Source of the DNA: Alistipes sp.
GTDB lineage: Bacteria; Bacteroidota; Bacteroidia; Bacteroidales; Rikenellaceae
DNA length: 39,218 nt
Assembly (NCBI GenBank): GCA_017399485.1
Contig: JAFQCA010000033.1
Location: 1 to 39,218 of the forward strand
Reading direction: 5' to 3'
The first letter of the stretch is position 1; the number at the start of each line of letters is the position of its first letter. The translations under genes were made by a program, and so were the position numbers. Positions 1 to 9,986 of the stretch are shown piece after piece. Below the pieces are notes generated by a model. That model saw only the letters and a program-made list of their open reading frames with translations. It ran no database searches and was not told the origin of the DNA.

Positions 1-29
1 AATGGTCCTTTTTTTAATGAACGGCTCAT
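1..29 (-). CDS. rpsS: 30S ribosomal protein S19, first codons only (cut by window edge)
   Basis: Only the first nine codons and part of the tenth are in the window. The start codon is the ATG read from position 29, and the frame reads MSRSLKKGP and then a partial codon compatible with F, which is the N-terminus of bacterial S19. It lies 17 bp after the rplB stop, the place S19 occupies in S10 operons. S19 binds 16S rRNA in the head of the small subunit. The identification rests on the short peptide together with the operon position, and the gene continues beyond position 1. Confidence 0.9.
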
Positions 30-46
30 TATGATACTCTATTTAA

Positions 47-871
47 TTATTTTTTACGCTTTGAAATAATAAACTTAGAGGTTGTCTTCTTAGGATTACG
101 TGTCTTATAACCCTTTGCCAACAATCCCTTGCGCGAACGCGGGTGACCTCCCGAAGCACGGCCTTCACCTCCACCCATCGGGTGGTCTACGGGGTTCATC
201 ACCACACCACGGTTGTGAGGACGACGACCCAACCAACGGCTACGTCCAGCCTTACCTGAACTCTCAAGGTTGTGGTCAACGTTCGATACAACACCTACCG
301 TTGCGCGGCAAGTTACGAGTACCATACGAGTCTCTCCTGAAGGCAACTTGAGGATAGCAAATTTACCCTCGCGAGCCAAAAGTTGAGCATACGAACCGGC
401 TGAACGTGCCATAGCGGCACCCTGACCGGGGTAAAGTTCAATATTATGCACTACGGTACCGAGAGGAATCTCGCTCAAGAAGAGTGTGTTACCTACCTCG
501 GGGGCTACGCCTGCACCGCTCATCACGGTCTGGCCAACCTTCAAGCCGTTGGGGGCAATGATATAACTCTTCTGACCATCTGCATAAACTATAAGTGCGA
601 TACGTGCAGTACGATTAGGGTCGTACTCGATAGACTTAACAGTTGCGACAATACCATCCTTTGCACGCTTGAAATCGACGTTACGATACATCTGCTTGTG
701 ACCACCACCAATGTAGCGAACGGTCATCTTACCGGTGTTGTTACGTCCACCTGTGCTCTTCTTGGGACTCAGCAACGACTTCTCTGGCGCTGTGCGAGTA
801 ACCTCCTCGTAAGTGCCAATAATCTTATGTCTTGTACCGGCTGTTACCGGCTTAAACTTTCTTACTGCCAT
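47..871 (-). CDS. rplB: 50S ribosomal protein L2
   Basis: This 274-residue protein is L2, which binds 23S rRNA close to the peptidyl transferase centre and supports subunit joining. The length is normal for the family. Recognisable parts are the N-terminal [14 protein letters not shown], the RNA-binding central fold, and the C-terminal segment with [13 protein letters not shown] (around residues 226-238), which carries the conserved histidine region of L2. The tail is basic and rich in lysine, as expected for rRNA contact. It begins 5 bp after rplW stops and is followed by rpsS, so it is translated within the S10 operon. Nothing unusual is seen. Confidence 0.98.
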   Translation of the reverse strand: MAVRKFKPVTAGTRHKIIGTYEEVTRTAPEKSLLSPKKSTGGRNNTGKMTVRYIGGGHKQMYRNVDFKRAKDGIVATVKSIEYDPNRTARIALIVYADGQKSYIIAPNGLKVGQTVMSGAGVAPEVGNTLFLSEIPLGTVVHNIELYPGQGAAMARSAGSYAQLLAREGKFAILKLPSGETRMVLVTCRATVGVVSNVDHNLESSGKAGRSRWLGRRPHNRGVVMNPVDHPMGGGEGRASGGHPRSRKGLLAKGYKTRNPKKTTSKFIISKRKK

Positions 872-876
872 AACTG

Positions 877-1167
877 TTAGATATTACTATAAAAATCTAT
901 CTTATCTCCATCCTTCAAGGTGACGATTGCCTTCTTGAAGTTATTAGCGCGGCCCTCGAGCAAACCAGACTTTGTGTAACGGCTCTTGAGTTTACCCATA
1001 TAGCGCACTGTGTTAACATCTGTAACAACTACGTTGTACATCTGCTCTACGGCATTACGAATCTGCAATTTGTTAGCTCTTACATCAACGATAAAACCGT
1101 AGCGATTCAGCTTCTCGCCCTGAATCGTCATCTTCTCGGTCAAAACTGGCTTAATAATTACTTCCAT
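877..1167 (-). CDS. rplW: 50S ribosomal protein L23
   Basis: This 96-residue protein is L23, a component of the polypeptide exit tunnel rim and the docking site for trigger factor and SRP. The N-terminal [10 protein letters not shown] is the standard L23 opening, and the [17 protein letters not shown] stretch is the conserved rRNA-binding helix region. Length is normal for the family. It sits between rplD and rplB with short gaps of 14 and 5 bp, so it belongs to the S10 operon. Identification is secure. Confidence 0.97.
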   Translation of the reverse strand: MEVIIKPVLTEKMTIQGEKLNRYGFIVDVRANKLQIRNAVEQMYNVVVTDVNTVRYMGKLKSRYTKSGLLEGRANNFKKAIVTLKDGDKIDFYSNI

Positions 1168-1181
1168 CTTTTCTGCGTTTT

Positions 1182-1808
1182 TTAGGCTAACATTACATTC
1201 AATACATTTTCAGCACCCTCTACCATCACGAGTACGTTAGCATTCATCACCTCATAGGTGTTGATGTTAGCGGCCAAGATAGGCTTTACTGAGGGGATGT
1301 TACGGCACGACAACTGAAGATTTACGTTACCCTCCGGCAAGACTAACAATACCTTCTTATTCGATACCTTCAAAGCCTCGGTCAATGCTACTACCTGCTT
1401 TGTCTTAGGAGCCTCCATCTGAAGGTTCTCGATTACGCTGATAGCACCTGCCTGTGCCTTGTAAGTGAGTGCGCTACGACGAGCAAGACGCTTGAGTTTC
1501 TTGTTAAGTTTGAAACTGTAGTCGCGAGGTACGGGACCGAAGATACGGCCACCACCCGGGAAGAGAGGCGACTTGATGCTACCGCAACGAGCACCGCCTG
1601 TACCCTTCTGACGCTTCAACTTACGTGTAGAACCTGCTACCTCGTTACGTTGCTTCGCCTTGTGAGTTCCCTGACGCTGGTCAGCCAAAAACTGCTTAAC
1701 GTCGAGGTAGATAGCGTGGTCATTAGCCTCCACGCCGAAGACTGCATCCGAAAGGACTACCTTACGACCAGTCTCTTGTCCTTGTGTGTTCAAAACAGCT
1801 AATTCCAT
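1182..1808 (-). CDS. rplD: 50S ribosomal protein L4
   Basis: L4 is a 23S rRNA-binding protein whose extended loop lines the exit tunnel. In some bacteria it also represses its own S10 operon. The chosen start gives 208 residues beginning [13 protein letters not shown]. An in-frame ATG four codons upstream lies inside rplC and is less likely, because the chosen ATG follows the rplC stop (TAGTATG) by a single base. The tunnel loop is visible as [19 protein letters not shown]. The downstream genes are rplW and rplB. The single-base junction suggests translational coupling to rplC. Confidence 0.96.
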   Translation of the reverse strand: MELAVLNTQGQETGRKVVLSDAVFGVEANDHAIYLDVKQFLADQRQGTHKAKQRNEVAGSTRKLKRQKGTGGARCGSIKSPLFPGGGRIFGPVPRDYSFKLNKKLKRLARRSALTYKAQAGAISVIENLQMEAPKTKQVVALTEALKVSNKKVLLVLPEGNVNLQLSCRNIPSVKPILAANINTYEVMNANVLVMVEGAENVLNVMLA

Positions 1809-1809
1809 A

Positions 1810-2424
1810 CTACTTCTCAATTGTTAAATAAGCACCCTTTGCCCCGGGAATTGAACCCTTAACCAAAATAAGATTGTTCTCGGGGATTACCTTTAATACC
1901 TTAAGGTTAAGAACCTTAACCTGGTCGCCACCCATACGGCCGGCCAAACGCTTGCCTTTGAATACGCGTGACGGATAAGATGACGCACCAAGTGAACCCG
2001 GCTTACGCTGGCGGTTGTGCTGACCGTGTGTCTGACCACCTACACCACCGAAACCGTGACGCTTAACTACGCCCTGAAAGCCCTTACCCTTAGAAATCCC
2101 TGTTACGTCAACCCAGTCCTCCTCTGTGAACATATCAACGGTCAAGGTATCACCAAGGTTCACTTCGGGCATACCCTTGAATTCAGCCATCTTGCGTTTG
2201 GGGGTAGTACCGGCCTTCTTGAAGTGACCTAACAAACTGTTGCTGGTGTGCTTTTCACTCTTGTCGTCATAGGCAATCTGTACGGCCTCGTAAGAATCCT
2301 TCTCAACCGTCTTGATTTGCGTAACTACACACGGACCAGCCTCAATGACAGTGCATGGTATATTTTTACCCTCGGCACTGTAAACGGAAGTCATTCCGAT
2401 TTTCTTTCCAATTAGTCCAGACAT
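1810..2424 (-). CDS. rplC: 50S ribosomal protein L3
   Basis: This 204-residue protein is L3, an early-assembling 23S rRNA-binding protein that reaches the peptidyl transferase centre. Diagnostic segments are [15 protein letters not shown] at the start and the loop [20 protein letters not shown] with the following [20 protein letters not shown]. It is the first gene after a 179-bp gap downstream of rpsJ that contains two strong hairpins, listed separately. This suggests that the L3-L4-L23-L2 block has its own leader or a processing/attenuation point. The stop codon lies 1 bp before the rplD start. Confidence 0.97.
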   Translation of the reverse strand: MSGLIGKKIGMTSVYSAEGKNIPCTVIEAGPCVVTQIKTVEKDSYEAVQIAYDDKSEKHTSNSLLGHFKKAGTTPKRKMAEFKGMPEVNLGDTLTVDMFTEEDWVDVTGISKGKGFQGVVKRHGFGGVGGQTHGQHNRQRKPGSLGASSYPSRVFKGKRLAGRMGGDQVKVLNLKVLKVIPENNLILVKGSIPGAKGAYLTIEK

Positions 2425-2603
2425 TTTTCTGTCGAATTACGTTTGTTAAATAAGTGATTTGTGAATATTATAAATATATGTATATATTCTTTTTCAAGTT
2501 TCTGCGACGCTCGAATCTCGATGTTTTCCGTTCGACGCAGACCGCACTAACGTGGGGCGCAACAAATCTAATGCGCCCCGCGCGTGCTGTGATTTCTGCT
2601 TTA
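2425..2603 (-). promoter_or_regulatory. Structured intercistronic leader between rpsJ and rplC
   Basis: The 179-bp gap inside the S10 operon contains two paired elements. Positions 2554-2561 (GGGGCGCA) and 2572-2579 (TGCGCCCC) form a perfect 8-bp stem with a 10-nt loop. Positions 2501-2515 and 2531-2541 form an 11-bp stem (TCTGCG plus TCGAA with their complements) interrupted by a 4-nt bulge. Neither stem is followed by a run of T on the minus strand, so simple intrinsic terminators are unlikely. The loop of the first hairpin reads TAGATTTG on the minus strand, which matches the Bacteroidetes -7 box, so an internal promoter is an alternative. A ribosomal-protein autoregulatory leader is an inference only. 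Confidence 0.55.
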
Positions 2604-2909
2604 TCAGACCTTAATCTCAACCTCAACACCTGAAGGCAACTCCAACTTCATCAAAGCGTCGATAGTCTTCGGGGTAGATGAATAGATGTCGATAATACGC
2701 TTGAAAGTGCAGAACTGGAACTGCTCACGAGCCTTCTTGTTAACGAAAGTAGAGCGGTTAACCGTAAAAATCTGCTTGCGAGTGGGCAGGGGCACCGGAC
2801 CGCTTACCATAGCATCGGTAGCCTTTACTGTCTTCACAATCTTCTCGGCCGACTTATCTACCAAGTTGTGGTCGAAAGACTTCAGTTTGATTCTAATTTT
2901 CTGGTTCAT
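2604..2909 (-). CDS. rpsJ: 30S ribosomal protein S10
   Basis: This 101-residue protein is S10 (NusE), a component of the 30S head that also joins NusB in transcription antitermination. The sequence [20 protein letters not shown] at the N-terminus, [17 protein letters not shown] in the loop and the C-terminal [11 protein letters not shown] are all typical. Length is normal. It lies 14 bp after fusA, and the linkage of the str block to the S10 block without tuf is the arrangement seen in Bacteroidetes. It is separated from rplC by a structured 179-bp gap. Confidence 0.98.
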   Translation of the reverse strand: MNQKIRIKLKSFDHNLVDKSAEKIVKTVKATDAMVSGPVPLPTRKQIFTVNRSTFVNKKAREQFQFCTFKRIIDIYSSTPKTIDALMKLELPSGVEVEIKV

Positions 2910-2923
2910 ATTGTTTACTCTTA

Positions 2924-5032
2924 TTATTCTAACTCCTTACGTTTGCCGCTCTTCTCGATGATATCCTTTGCAAGGTTTGCAGGAACCTCCTCGAAGTGCG
3001 AGAACTCCATTGATGATGTAGCACGACCTGATGAGATTGTACGCAATACGGTTACATAACCGAACATCTCTGACAGGGGAACCTTGGCCTTAACCACGCG
3101 GGCTGTACCCTTAGACTCCATACCCTGAATCTGGCCACGACGCTTGTTCAAGTCACCGATGATATCACCCATATTCTCCTCGGGAGTAACAACCTCAACC
3201 GACATTACGGGCTCCATAATAACCGAACCTGCCTTGGGAGCAGCCTGACGGAAACCGTTGCGAGCACAAATCTCGAATGACAACTGGTCTGAATCGACGG
3301 GGTGGAATGAACCATCCTTCAAGGTAACCTTCATTGAGTCGATAGTGTAACCTGCCAAAGCGCCGTTTGCCATTGCTGACTCGAAGCCCTTCTGAACTGC
3401 AGGGATAAACTCCTTAGGTACGTTACCACCCTTAACCTCATCAACGAATGTAAGACCTGTCTTACCCTCCTCTGCGGGACCAATCTCGAAGATGATGTCG
3501 GCGAACTTACCACGACCACCGGTCTGCTTCTTAAATACCTCACGGTGCTGAACAGTCTGAGTAAGAGCCTCCTTGTAGTTAACCTGGGGAGCACCCTGAT
3601 TAATCTCTACACCAAACTCACGACGCAAACGGTCAACGATGATATCCAAGTGCAACTCACCCATACCGCTGATGATAGTCTGACCAGACTCCTCGTCAGT
3701 ACGAACTGTAAATGTGGGGTCCTCCTCAGCCAACTTGGCCAATGCAATACCCAACTTATCCAAATCCTTCTGAGTCTTGGGCTCAACAGCCAAACCGATA
3801 ACCGGCTCGGGGAATGTCATCTGCTCAAGTACCAAAGGTGCGTTCTCGGCTGTCAATGTATCACCTGTACGAATCTCCTTGAAACCTACTGCTGCGCAGA
3901 TATCACCTGCCTCAACGCGCTCCAAAGGATTCTGCTTGTTAGCGTGCATCTGGTAGATACGGCTGATACGCTCGCGCTTGCCGCTACGTGCATTCAAAAC
4001 GTAAGAACCTGCATCCAAAGCACCTGAATAAACACGTACGAAAGCCAAACGACCTACGAAGGGGTCTGTAGCAATCTTAAATGCCAAACCGCAGAAAGGC
4101 TCATTTACATTAGCCTCGCGCTTCTCGGTCTCATCAGTCTTAGGATTAATACCCTCAACTGCGGGAACATCCAACGGTGAGGGAAGGAATGCCATAATAT
4201 AGTCGAGCAACTTCTGAACACCCTTATTGTGGAATGATGAACCGCACATCATAGGCACCAACGACATATTCATCGTAGCGGTACGGATAGCGGCAATCAA
4301 CTCGTCAGGAGTGATTGAATCGGGGTCCTCAAAGAACTTCTCCATCAAAGCATCGTCTGTAGCAGCAACCTCCTCGATGAGTTTAGCACGCCACTCAGCA
4401 GCCTCAGCCTTCATATTCTCAGGAATCTCCTTCAACTCGAAGTTATCACGAACTGTCTTATCGTCGTAGTAGTAGATTGCATTATTATATATAAGGTCAA
4501 TCAAACCCTCGAACTTATCCTCTACACCGATAGGCAATACTACGGGAAGAGCAGTAGTACCAAAATGCTCCTTAATCTGCGCACATACTGCGAAGAAATC
4601 GGCACCTGTACGGTCCATCTTGTTAACGTAACCGATACGGGGTACGTTATACTTATCAGCCTGACGCCATACAGTCTCTGACTGGGGCTCTACACCACCT
4701 ACGGCACAGAATGTAGCAACGGCACCGTCCAAAACACGCAATGAACGCTCTACCTCAACGGTAAAGTCAACGTGTCCCGGAGTGTCAATCAAGTTAATCT
4801 GGTACTGATGGCCCTTATAGTTCCAGAATGCAGTAGTAGCAGCCGATGTGATGGTGATACCACGCTCCTGCTCCTGAGCCATCCAGTCCATTGTGGCTGA
4901 ACCCTCGTGAGTCTCGCCAATCTTGTGGGTCTTACCCGTATAGAAAAGGATACGCTCCGAGGTTGTAGTCTTACCGGCATCAATGTGAGCCATAATACCG
5001 ATATTACGAGTATATTTAAGATCTCTTGCCAT
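2924..5032 (-). CDS. fusA: Elongation factor G
   Basis: EF-G is the GTPase that drives ribosomal translocation and, with RRF, ribosome recycling. At 702 residues it is full length. The G domain shows the P-loop AHIDAGKTT (residues 15-23), RGITI (57-61), DTPGH (83-87) and NKMD (137-140). The later domains show the conserved [18 protein letters not shown] segment and the domain IV/V region ending in EFSHFEEVP. It sits between rpsG (15 bp upstream) and rpsJ. Because this copy is inside the ribosomal operon, it is likely the housekeeping EF-G. Any other EF-G-like genes would be elsewhere in the genome. Confidence 0.98.
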   Translation of the reverse strand: MARDLKYTRNIGIMAHIDAGKTTTSERILFYTGKTHKIGETHEGSATMDWMAQEQERGITITSAATTAFWNYKGHQYQINLIDTPGHVDFTVEVERSLRVLDGAVATFCAVGGVEPQSETVWRQADKYNVPRIGYVNKMDRTGADFFAVCAQIKEHFGTTALPVVLPIGVEDKFEGLIDLIYNNAIYYYDDKTVRDNFELKEIPENMKAEAAEWRAKLIEEVAATDDALMEKFFEDPDSITPDELIAAIRTATMNMSLVPMMCGSSFHNKGVQKLLDYIMAFLPSPLDVPAVEGINPKTDETEKREANVNEPFCGLAFKIATDPFVGRLAFVRVYSGALDAGSYVLNARSGKRERISRIYQMHANKQNPLERVEAGDICAAVGFKEIRTGDTLTAENAPLVLEQMTFPEPVIGLAVEPKTQKDLDKLGIALAKLAEEDPTFTVRTDEESGQTIISGMGELHLDIIVDRLRREFGVEINQGAPQVNYKEALTQTVQHREVFKKQTGGRGKFADIIFEIGPAEEGKTGLTFVDEVKGGNVPKEFIPAVQKGFESAMANGALAGYTIDSMKVTLKDGSFHPVDSDQLSFEICARNGFRQAAPKAGSVIMEPVMSVEVVTPEENMGDIIGDLNKRRGQIQGMESKGTARVVKAKVPLSEMFGYVTVLRTISSGRATSSMEFSHFEEVPANLAKDIIEKSGKRKELE

Positions 5033-5047
5033 TTAACTCTCTGTTTT

Positions 5048-5524
5048 TTAGAATCTGAAGTGTGCAAATGCCTTGTTTGCCTCCGCCATACGGTGCATCT
5101 CCTCCTTACGCTTGAAGGCAGCACCCTGTGAGTTATATGCATCAACAATCTCTGATGCCAATTTCTCAGCCATTGACTTGCCGGCGCGCTTACGCGAATA
5201 AAGGACAAGGTTTTTCATTGAAATTGAAACTTTGCGCTCCGGTCTAACCTCCATAGGAACCTGGAAGGTCGCACCACCGATACGCTTTGACTTAACTTCG
5301 ACTTGGGGTGTGATATTCTCAAGAGCCTGTTTCCAGATTTCCAGGGGAGATTTATCAGCATCCTTCATCTTCTTGCTTACCAACTCCAAAGAATCATAGA
5401 AGATGGTGTAAGCAATACTCTTCTTTCCATCCAGCATCAAGTTGTTTACGAAACGAGTTACCTCGATGTCGTTGAACTTGGGATCCGGAAGTAGAATTCG
5501 CTTTCTAGGCTTAGCTTTTCTCAT
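5048..5524 (-). CDS. rpsG: 30S ribosomal protein S7
   Basis: This 158-residue protein is S7, the primary organiser of the 16S rRNA 3' domain and part of the E-site. [19 protein letters not shown] is a typical opening, and [18 protein letters not shown] is the conserved beta-hairpin region. The C-terminus [19 protein letters not shown] is also typical. It follows rpsL by 35 bp and precedes fusA by 15 bp, which is standard str operon order. Confidence 0.98.
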   Translation of the reverse strand: MRKAKPRKRILLPDPKFNDIEVTRFVNNLMLDGKKSIAYTIFYDSLELVSKKMKDADKSPLEIWKQALENITPQVEVKSKRIGGATFQVPMEVRPERKVSISMKNLVLYSRKRAGKSMAEKLASEIVDAYNSQGAAFKRKEEMHRMAEANKAFAHFRF

Positions 5525-5559
5525 TTTGTTTTCCTGATTTAATTACGTTCGTTTAATTT

Positions 5560-5943
5560 TTACTTCTTTGCGGCCTTGGGGCGCTTAGCACCGTACTTTG
5601 AACGACGCTGACGACGTCCGTCAACACCTGCTGAATCGAGCGCACCGCGCACGAGGTGATAACGTACACCCGGCAGGTCCTTTACACGACCACCGCGTAC
5701 GAGCACGATTGAGTGCTCCTGCAAGTTGTGACCCTCTCCGGGGATGTAGGCGTTGACCTCCTTGCCGTTGGTCAAACGAACACGCGCCACCTTACGCATA
5801 GCCGAGTTCGGCTTCTTCGGGGTAGTAGTGTACACACGAGTACATACTCCGCGACGCTGGGGACACGCTGCGAGTGCGGGAGACTTACTCTTGTCCTCCA
5901 TTGACACTCGACCGTTTCTTACTAACTGTTGAATAGTTGGCAT
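5560..5943 (-). CDS. rpsL: 30S ribosomal protein S12
   Basis: This 127-residue protein is S12, which sits at the decoding centre. The family motifs [19 protein letters not shown] and [14 protein letters not shown] are present. The lysines at residues 43 and 88 match the positions whose replacement gives streptomycin resistance in other bacteria, so this allele looks like the sensitive wild type. It is the first gene of the str operon. The spacer upstream contains a matching -7 element (TACCTTTG, minus strand, 6013-6020). Confidence 0.98.
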   Translation of the reverse strand: MPTIQQLVRNGRVSMEDKSKSPALAACPQRRGVCTRVYTTTPKKPNSAMRKVARVRLTNGKEVNAYIPGEGHNLQEHSIVLVRGGRVKDLPGVRYHLVRGALDSAGVDGRRQRRSKYGAKRPKAAKK

Positions 5944-6012
5944 TGTAAAAACTTTGTCCTTTTAGTTTGTTAATTAATAAATTTCCGTTCTTAAAACGTC
6001 CAATTCGGACTG

Positions 6013-6020
6013 CAAAGGTA
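6013..6020 (-). promoter_or_regulatory. Likely promoter (-7 box) of the str/S10 operon
   Basis: On the minus strand this reads TACCTTTG, matching the Bacteroidetes -7 consensus TAnnTTTG. It lies 70 bp before the rpsL start. I see no clear TTTG -33 box at the usual spacing; the nearest sequence is TGTTATT. The position directly upstream of the first gene supports the call. Confidence 0.55.
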
Positions 6021-6186
6021 ATGAAAAATTTTTAATAACACTATATATATGACTCTTTTTTCGGCTTTTTTCAGCATTTTAGTCCATTTTCGATTCTTTT
6101 TCGTTATGATTTTTCCAAAGTTATAAGTATTTATTTATACATTATTTGTCAAAGTCGTATTTTTCAGCGTTTTACGCAAAAACTCA

Positions 6187-6381
6187 CATTTTTGGGCAAA
6201 ATCCCGTTTTTGACACCAAAATCGAGCCAAAAACCGACAAAATCGAGGGCAGTTTGAGAATAAATTTCGCGTCAAATTTGAAGAAAATTTCGGCGAAATT
6301 TGCGCCGATTTCGGGACAAATTCGGAGCAATTTCGGACCATTTTTAAGTACTAATTCGGGCCTATTTCGAGAAAAATTCCG
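6187..6381. repeat. Phased A/T tracts at about 11-bp spacing (predicted bent DNA)
   Basis: Short A or T runs recur at helical spacing. Tract centres are near 6191, 6199, 6209, 6219, 6231 and 6240. Then TTTCG-like units begin near 6265, 6277, 6288, 6299, 6309, 6320, 6331, 6341, 6354, 6365 and 6376. Spacings are 8.5-13 bp and mostly 10-11. A-tracts in phase with the helix are known to bend DNA. A role in str operon transcription or nucleoid protein binding is inference. Confidence 0.65.
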
Positions 6382-6435
6382 ATGCTTTTTGCACCATTCC
6401 GAGGAGATTTTCATTCGATTTAACATCCCCAAAAG

Positions 6436-6472
6436 AGCAATTAAAAGCCATCTTTGTGGCGGGTTAAAATTG
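6436..6472 (+). repeat. Isolated copy of the second hairpin of repeat family B-C
   Basis: AAAAGCCA, a short loop and TGGC form a small stem followed by GGGTTAAAATT. The flanks match those of the second hairpin in the two-hairpin repeat at 20364-20440 (GAGCAATTAAAA before it, GGGTTAAAATT after it). It seems to be a truncated copy lacking the first hairpin. Confidence 0.45.
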
Positions 6473-6505
6473 CAGACTCCTCCGTCACTCCTTGCAGTCG
6501 CTCCA

Positions 6506-6526
6506 CCTCCTCTACCTTAGAGGAGG
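6506..6526. repeat. Perfect hairpin in the rpsL-leuS spacer
   Basis: CCTCCTCTA (6506-6514) and TAGAGGAGG (6518-6526) form a 9-bp stem with a 3-nt loop. There is no adjacent T-run of note, so it is not an obvious terminator. Its role is unknown. Confidence 0.6.
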
Positions 6527-6543
6527 AAATTTATTAAGTAAAA

Positions 6544-6583
6544 ACGTCATTCCACAAAATCGGCTTGACGATTTTGATTGGAA
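6544..6583 (-). repeat. Hairpin repeat, family A, copy 1
   Basis: Read on the minus strand this has the outer arms TTCCA and TGGAA followed by TGACGT, which define family A. The inner arms are AAAATCG and CGATTTT, also complementary. The first base of the left arm has diverged. It lies 13 bp from the first family B-C element. Confidence 0.6.
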
Positions 6584-6596
6584 AGTTGCAATTAAA

Positions 6597-6673
6597 GCGA
6601 GAGCAAAGGGTGCTTATACTTTTTGCCGAGCCATAGCAACTAAAAGTGGCGAAGCCGATTAATCTCTAAATAT
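6597..6673 (+). repeat. Two-hairpin repeat, family B-C, copy 1
   Basis: Hairpin one has the frame GCGAGAGCA ... TGCCGAGC, with stem 6603-6612 paired to 6617-6626 entirely by Watson-Crick and G-U pairs. Hairpin two is AAAAG, a GGC/GCC stem, then GATTAATCTC. The same frame appears near 15322, 15518 and 20364. Confidence 0.6.
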
Positions 6674-6684
6674 AATCAATATTA

Positions 6685-6723
6685 GAGACTCCAATCCTCG
6701 CCTATGGCTCGGTGGAGTGACGT
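6685..6723 (+). repeat. Hairpin repeat, family A, copy 2
   Basis: GAGACTCCAATC leads into arms ACTCCA (6688-6693) and TGGAGT (6713-6718), followed by GACGT. Compared with copies at 15237 and 27091 (ATTCCA/TGGAAT), one base pair is changed on both sides, which preserves pairing. Confidence 0.65.
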
Positions 6724-7064
6724 GGGCAGAAAGCAAAGAGGAAAGAGCAAAAAATATTACCGCGCGAAGCCTAATCGCGGCAGATGAATTTTAGGAAAAA
6801 GGATAAGCGGAGAAAATTCCGTTAAAAAACGGAGACCTTTTCACGCAGTAAAAGTGCGAATGCATCCGTTTTAGGAAATTTGTTCGGTTAGCCCCTAAAA
6901 TTTATCACCGCGCCGATTTTTACTCACCTTTTTACGGCTAAAAAGGTGAAAAGACGCCTTCGGCGGATTAATCTCTTGAGTTAAGGGGTGTAGGAGATTA
7001 CCACGTCGGGCCAAAATCCTCCTCGCAAAGACACAACAACATTAAAAGAAATAATTCCGAAAAA

Positions 7065-7096
7065 TTTTGTACTGCGCCCAAGTTATTATATATTTG
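7065..7096 (+). promoter_or_regulatory. leuS promoter, Bacteroidetes type
   Basis: TTTTG ends at 7069 (-33 box), followed by a 19-bp spacer and TATATTTG at 7089-7096 (-7 box). Both boxes and the spacing match the Bacteroidetes primary sigma consensus. The predicted leader to the leuS start is about 100 nt. Confidence 0.8.
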
Positions 7097-7201
7097 CAGA
7101 TTGAATATTTATATATAAATAGGTGCGGGAGCGATTTCTGAAAACAATCTACCCGACCACACAACATTGACAAAACAAATAAACAAAAAAATACTACTCA
7201 A

Positions 7202-9955
7202 ATGGAATACAATTTTAAGCAGATTGAGACCAAATGGCAAGAGTTGTGGAAGCAACGCAAAACCTACAAAGTGGAGGTTGATAACAGCCGCCCGAAATAT
7301 TATGTACTCGATATGTTCCCCTATCCGTCGGGAGCGGGTTTGCACGTCGGTCACCCGTTGGGTTACATCGCATCGGACATCTACTCACGTTACAAGCGTC
7401 TGTGCGGTTTTAACGTTTTGCACCCTATGGGTTACGATGCGTTTGGTCTGCCAGCCGAGCAGTATGCCATCCAGACCGGTCAGCATCCTGCCGTCACCAC
7501 CGAGCAGAATATCAACCGCTACCGCGAGCAGTTGGACAAGATTGGCTTCTGCTTCGATTGGGACCGCGAGGTACGCACCTGCGACCCCGAATACTACAAG
7601 TGGACACAGTGGGCATTCCTCAAAATGTACGACCACTACTACTGCTACGATGAGCAGAAGGCTCGCCCCATCAAGGAACTCATCGAAAATTTTCCTAAAT
7701 ATGGTTCAATAGGATTAAATGCAGCCTGCACCACGCCTATGACCTTCACAGCCGAGGAGTGGAACTCTTGGGATGAAGTAAAACGTGAGCAAGTACTGCA
7801 GAACTACCGTTTGGCATACCGTGCCGACACGATGGTAAACTGGTGCCCGCAGTTGGGTACCGTATTGGCAAACGATGAGGTTAAGGATGGCCTCTCAGAG
7901 CGTGGTGGCTTCCCCGTTGAGCAGAAGCGTATGAAGCAGTGGTCACTGCGCGTTACAGCCTATGCACAGCGTATGTTGGATGGCTTGGAGCAGTTGCAGT
8001 GGAGCGACTCGTTGAAGGAGATTCAGCGCAACTGGATTGGTCGCTCGGTAGGTGCGCAGGTATTCTTCGACGTGAAGGACTCGGAGCGCAAGTTGGAGAT
8101 TTTTACTACACGTCCCGACACAATTTTCGGTGTTACGTTTATGGTTATCGCCCCCGAGCACGAGTGGGTAGAGGAACTGACGACTGCCGAAAACAAGGAG
8201 GCTGTAGAGGCCTACATCGCCGAGACAAAGAAGCGTTCGGAGCGCGAGCGTATAGCCGAGACTCGTCGCGTAAGCGGTGTAAAGACAGGCTCTTACGCCA
8301 TCAATCCATTCACAGGCAAGGCTATTCCCATCTATATTTCGGATTACGTGTTGTCGGGTTATGGTACAGGTGCTATTATGGCTGTTCCTGCTCACGACTC
8401 ACGTGACTACGCCTTCGCTCGTCACTTCGGCATTGAGATTATTCCCGTTGTCGAGGGCGGTAACATCGAGGTAGAGTCTTATGACGCAAAGTCGGGTAAG
8501 ATGATAAATTCGGGATTCCTCACAGGTATGGATGTAACCGAGGCTATCCCCGCAATGTTCGACGAGGTGGAGAAGCGCGGCTTGGGTAAGAAGTTGATTA
8601 ACTACCGCTTGCGTGATGCTATCTTCTCACGCCAGCGTTATTGGGGTGAGCCGTTCCCCGTATATTACAAGGGCGAGACGGCATATCCGCTACCTAAAGA
8701 GAAACTCCCATTGGAGTTGCCTCCTATCGAAAACTTCGGCCCGACAGAGCAGGGCGAGCCACCATTGGCTCGCGTGAAGGATTGGACTTACGAAGGCAAC
8801 CAATTGGAGTACTCGACAATGCCGGGCTTCGCAGGCTCTTCAGCATACTACTTGCGTTATATGGACCCGCACAACAACGAGGGCTTGGTATCAAAAGAGG
8901 CTAACGAGTATTGGCGCAATGTGGACCTCTATGTGGGTGGTATCGAGCACGCTACAGGCCACTTGATGTACTCACGTTTCTGGAATATGTTCCTCTACGA
9001 CTTGGGATATGTTTGCGAGTCGGAGCCTTTCAAGAAGTTGGTAAATCAGGGTATGATTCAGGGCCGTTCAAACTTCGTTTATCGCGTTGTCGGCACTAAC
9101 AAGTTTGTATCACTCGGCCTGAGGGGTGACTATCAGACACAGGAGATTCACGTCGATGTAAACATCGTCAAGAACGACCAGTTGGACCTCGACGCATTCC
9201 GCGCTTGGCGTCCCGAATTCCGCGATGCGGAATTTATTCTGGAGGATGGCAAGTACATCTGCGGTTGGGCTATCGAGAAGATGTCGAAGTCGATGTTCAA
9301 CGTCGTTAATCCCGACAACATCGTCAAGAACTACGGAGCCGACACCCTGCGTATGTACGAGATGTTCCTCGGTCCGTTGGAGCAATCAAAGCCTTGGGAC
9401 ACCAACGGTATTGACGGTGTTCACAAGTTCCTCCGCAAGTTCTGGCGCTTGTTCTACGGCAAGGAGGGCGAACTCACGCTCAACGACGAGCAGCCTACAC
9501 CTGCCGAACTCAAGACTCTGCACAAGACAATCAAGAAGGTGCGTGAGGATATCGAAAACTTCTCGTTCAATACATCTATCTCGGCATTTATGATTTGCCT
9601 CAACGAGTTGGGTGCTTGCCATAAGCGTGAGATTTTGGAGCCTCTGACAGTGCTTATCGCTCCCTTCGCACCGCACATCGCCGAGGAGTTGTGGGAGGTT
9701 ATGGGCCACCAGCAGAGTGTATTCGATGCCGAGTACCCCACATTCAACGAGAAGCATTTGGTGGAGAGCGCATTTGAGTATCCCGTTATGGTGAATGGCA
9801 AGTTGCGCTTCAAGCAGACTTATGCTCTTACGATGACTCCCGATGAGATTCAGGCCGCTATCGTTGCCACCGAGGGTGCACAGAAGTGGTTGGAGGGCAA
9901 GGCCCCGAAGAAGATTATTGTCGTGAAGGGCAAAATCATCAATATCGTAATGTAA
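7202..9955 (+). CDS. leuS: Leucyl-tRNA synthetase
   Basis: This 917-residue class I synthetase charges tRNA-Leu with leucine in the cytoplasm. The HIGH motif is HVGH at residues 48-51 within [17 protein letters not shown]. The KMSKS motif lies at residues 693-697. The CP1 editing domain shows TTRPDT (302-307) and [16 protein letters not shown] long insertion (about residues 620-690) stands before KMSKS, in the place of the leucine-specific domain. The C-terminal anticodon-binding part ends with a [10 protein letters not shown] stretch. It has its own promoter, and no terminator is visible before the next gene 31 bp downstream, so read-through into the hydrolase genes is plausible. Confidence 0.98.
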   Translation: MEYNFKQIETKWQELWKQRKTYKVEVDNSRPKYYVLDMFPYPSGAGLHVGHPLGYIASDIYSRYKRLCGFNVLHPMGYDAFGLPAEQYAIQTGQHPAVTTEQNINRYREQLDKIGFCFDWDREVRTCDPEYYKWTQWAFLKMYDHYYCYDEQKARPIKELIENFPKYGSIGLNAACTTPMTFTAEEWNSWDEVKREQVLQNYRLAYRADTMVNWCPQLGTVLANDEVKDGLSERGGFPVEQKRMKQWSLRVTAYAQRMLDGLEQLQWSDSLKEIQRNWIGRSVGAQVFFDVKDSERKLEIFTTRPDTIFGVTFMVIAPEHEWVEELTTAENKEAVEAYIAETKKRSERERIAETRRVSGVKTGSYAINPFTGKAIPIYISDYVLSGYGTGAIMAVPAHDSRDYAFARHFGIEIIPVVEGGNIEVESYDAKSGKMINSGFLTGMDVTEAIPAMFDEVEKRGLGKKLINYRLRDAIFSRQRYWGEPFPVYYKGETAYPLPKEKLPLELPPIENFGPTEQGEPPLARVKDWTYEGNQLEYSTMPGFAGSSAYYLRYMDPHNNEGLVSKEANEYWRNVDLYVGGIEHATGHLMYSRFWNMFLYDLGYVCESEPFKKLVNQGMIQGRSNFVYRVVGTNKFVSLGLRGDYQTQEIHVDVNIVKNDQLDLDAFRAWRPEFRDAEFILEDGKYICGWAIEKMSKSMFNVVNPDNIVKNYGADTLRMYEMFLGPLEQSKPWDTNGIDGVHKFLRKFWRLFYGKEGELTLNDEQPTPAELKTLHKTIKKVREDIENFSFNTSISAFMICLNELGACHKREILEPLTVLIAPFAPHIAEELWEVMGHQQSVFDAEYPTFNEKHLVESAFEYPVMVNGKLRFKQTYALTMTPDEIQAAIVATEGAQKWLEGKAPKKIIVVKGKIINIVM

Positions 9956-9986
9956 CAAGAGTAAGAACCTATAAAACTTTAACACC

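Larger units (their letters stand above)
5944..7201. other. Non-coding spacer between divergent rpsL and leuS
   Basis: This 1.26-kb stretch has no convincing gene. The right edge holds the leuS promoter and the left edge the str operon promoter. Between them lie phased A/T tracts (6187-6381), a perfect 9-bp hairpin (6506-6526), and several hairpin repeats listed separately. The three overlapping open frames of 68-124 codons near 6135-6520 have low complexity, follow the A/T-tract repetition and resemble no protein I know. Other local hairpins are CACCTTTTT/AAAAAGGTG near 6925-6950 and CCGCG/CGCGG near 6760-6780. A weak, decayed repeat copy may lie at about 6990-7033. Confidence 0.7.

Noticed and set aside
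5560..5943. Streptomycin-resistance substitution in S12
   Set aside because: Lys43 and Lys88 are the normal residues at the known resistance positions, so no resistance allele can be claimed.
6135..6520. Three overlapping open frames of 68 to 124 codons on both strands in the rpsL-leuS spacer
   Set aside because: They follow the A/T-tract repetition, have low-complexity composition, no family resemblance and lie in a spacer packed with hairpins. The absence of stops is explained by the repeated TTTCGG/AAATTC units.
9386..9985. Minus-strand open frame of 199 codons opposite the 3' part of leuS
   Set aside because: It is antisense to well-conserved LeuRS sequence that includes the anticodon-binding region, and has no family resemblance.
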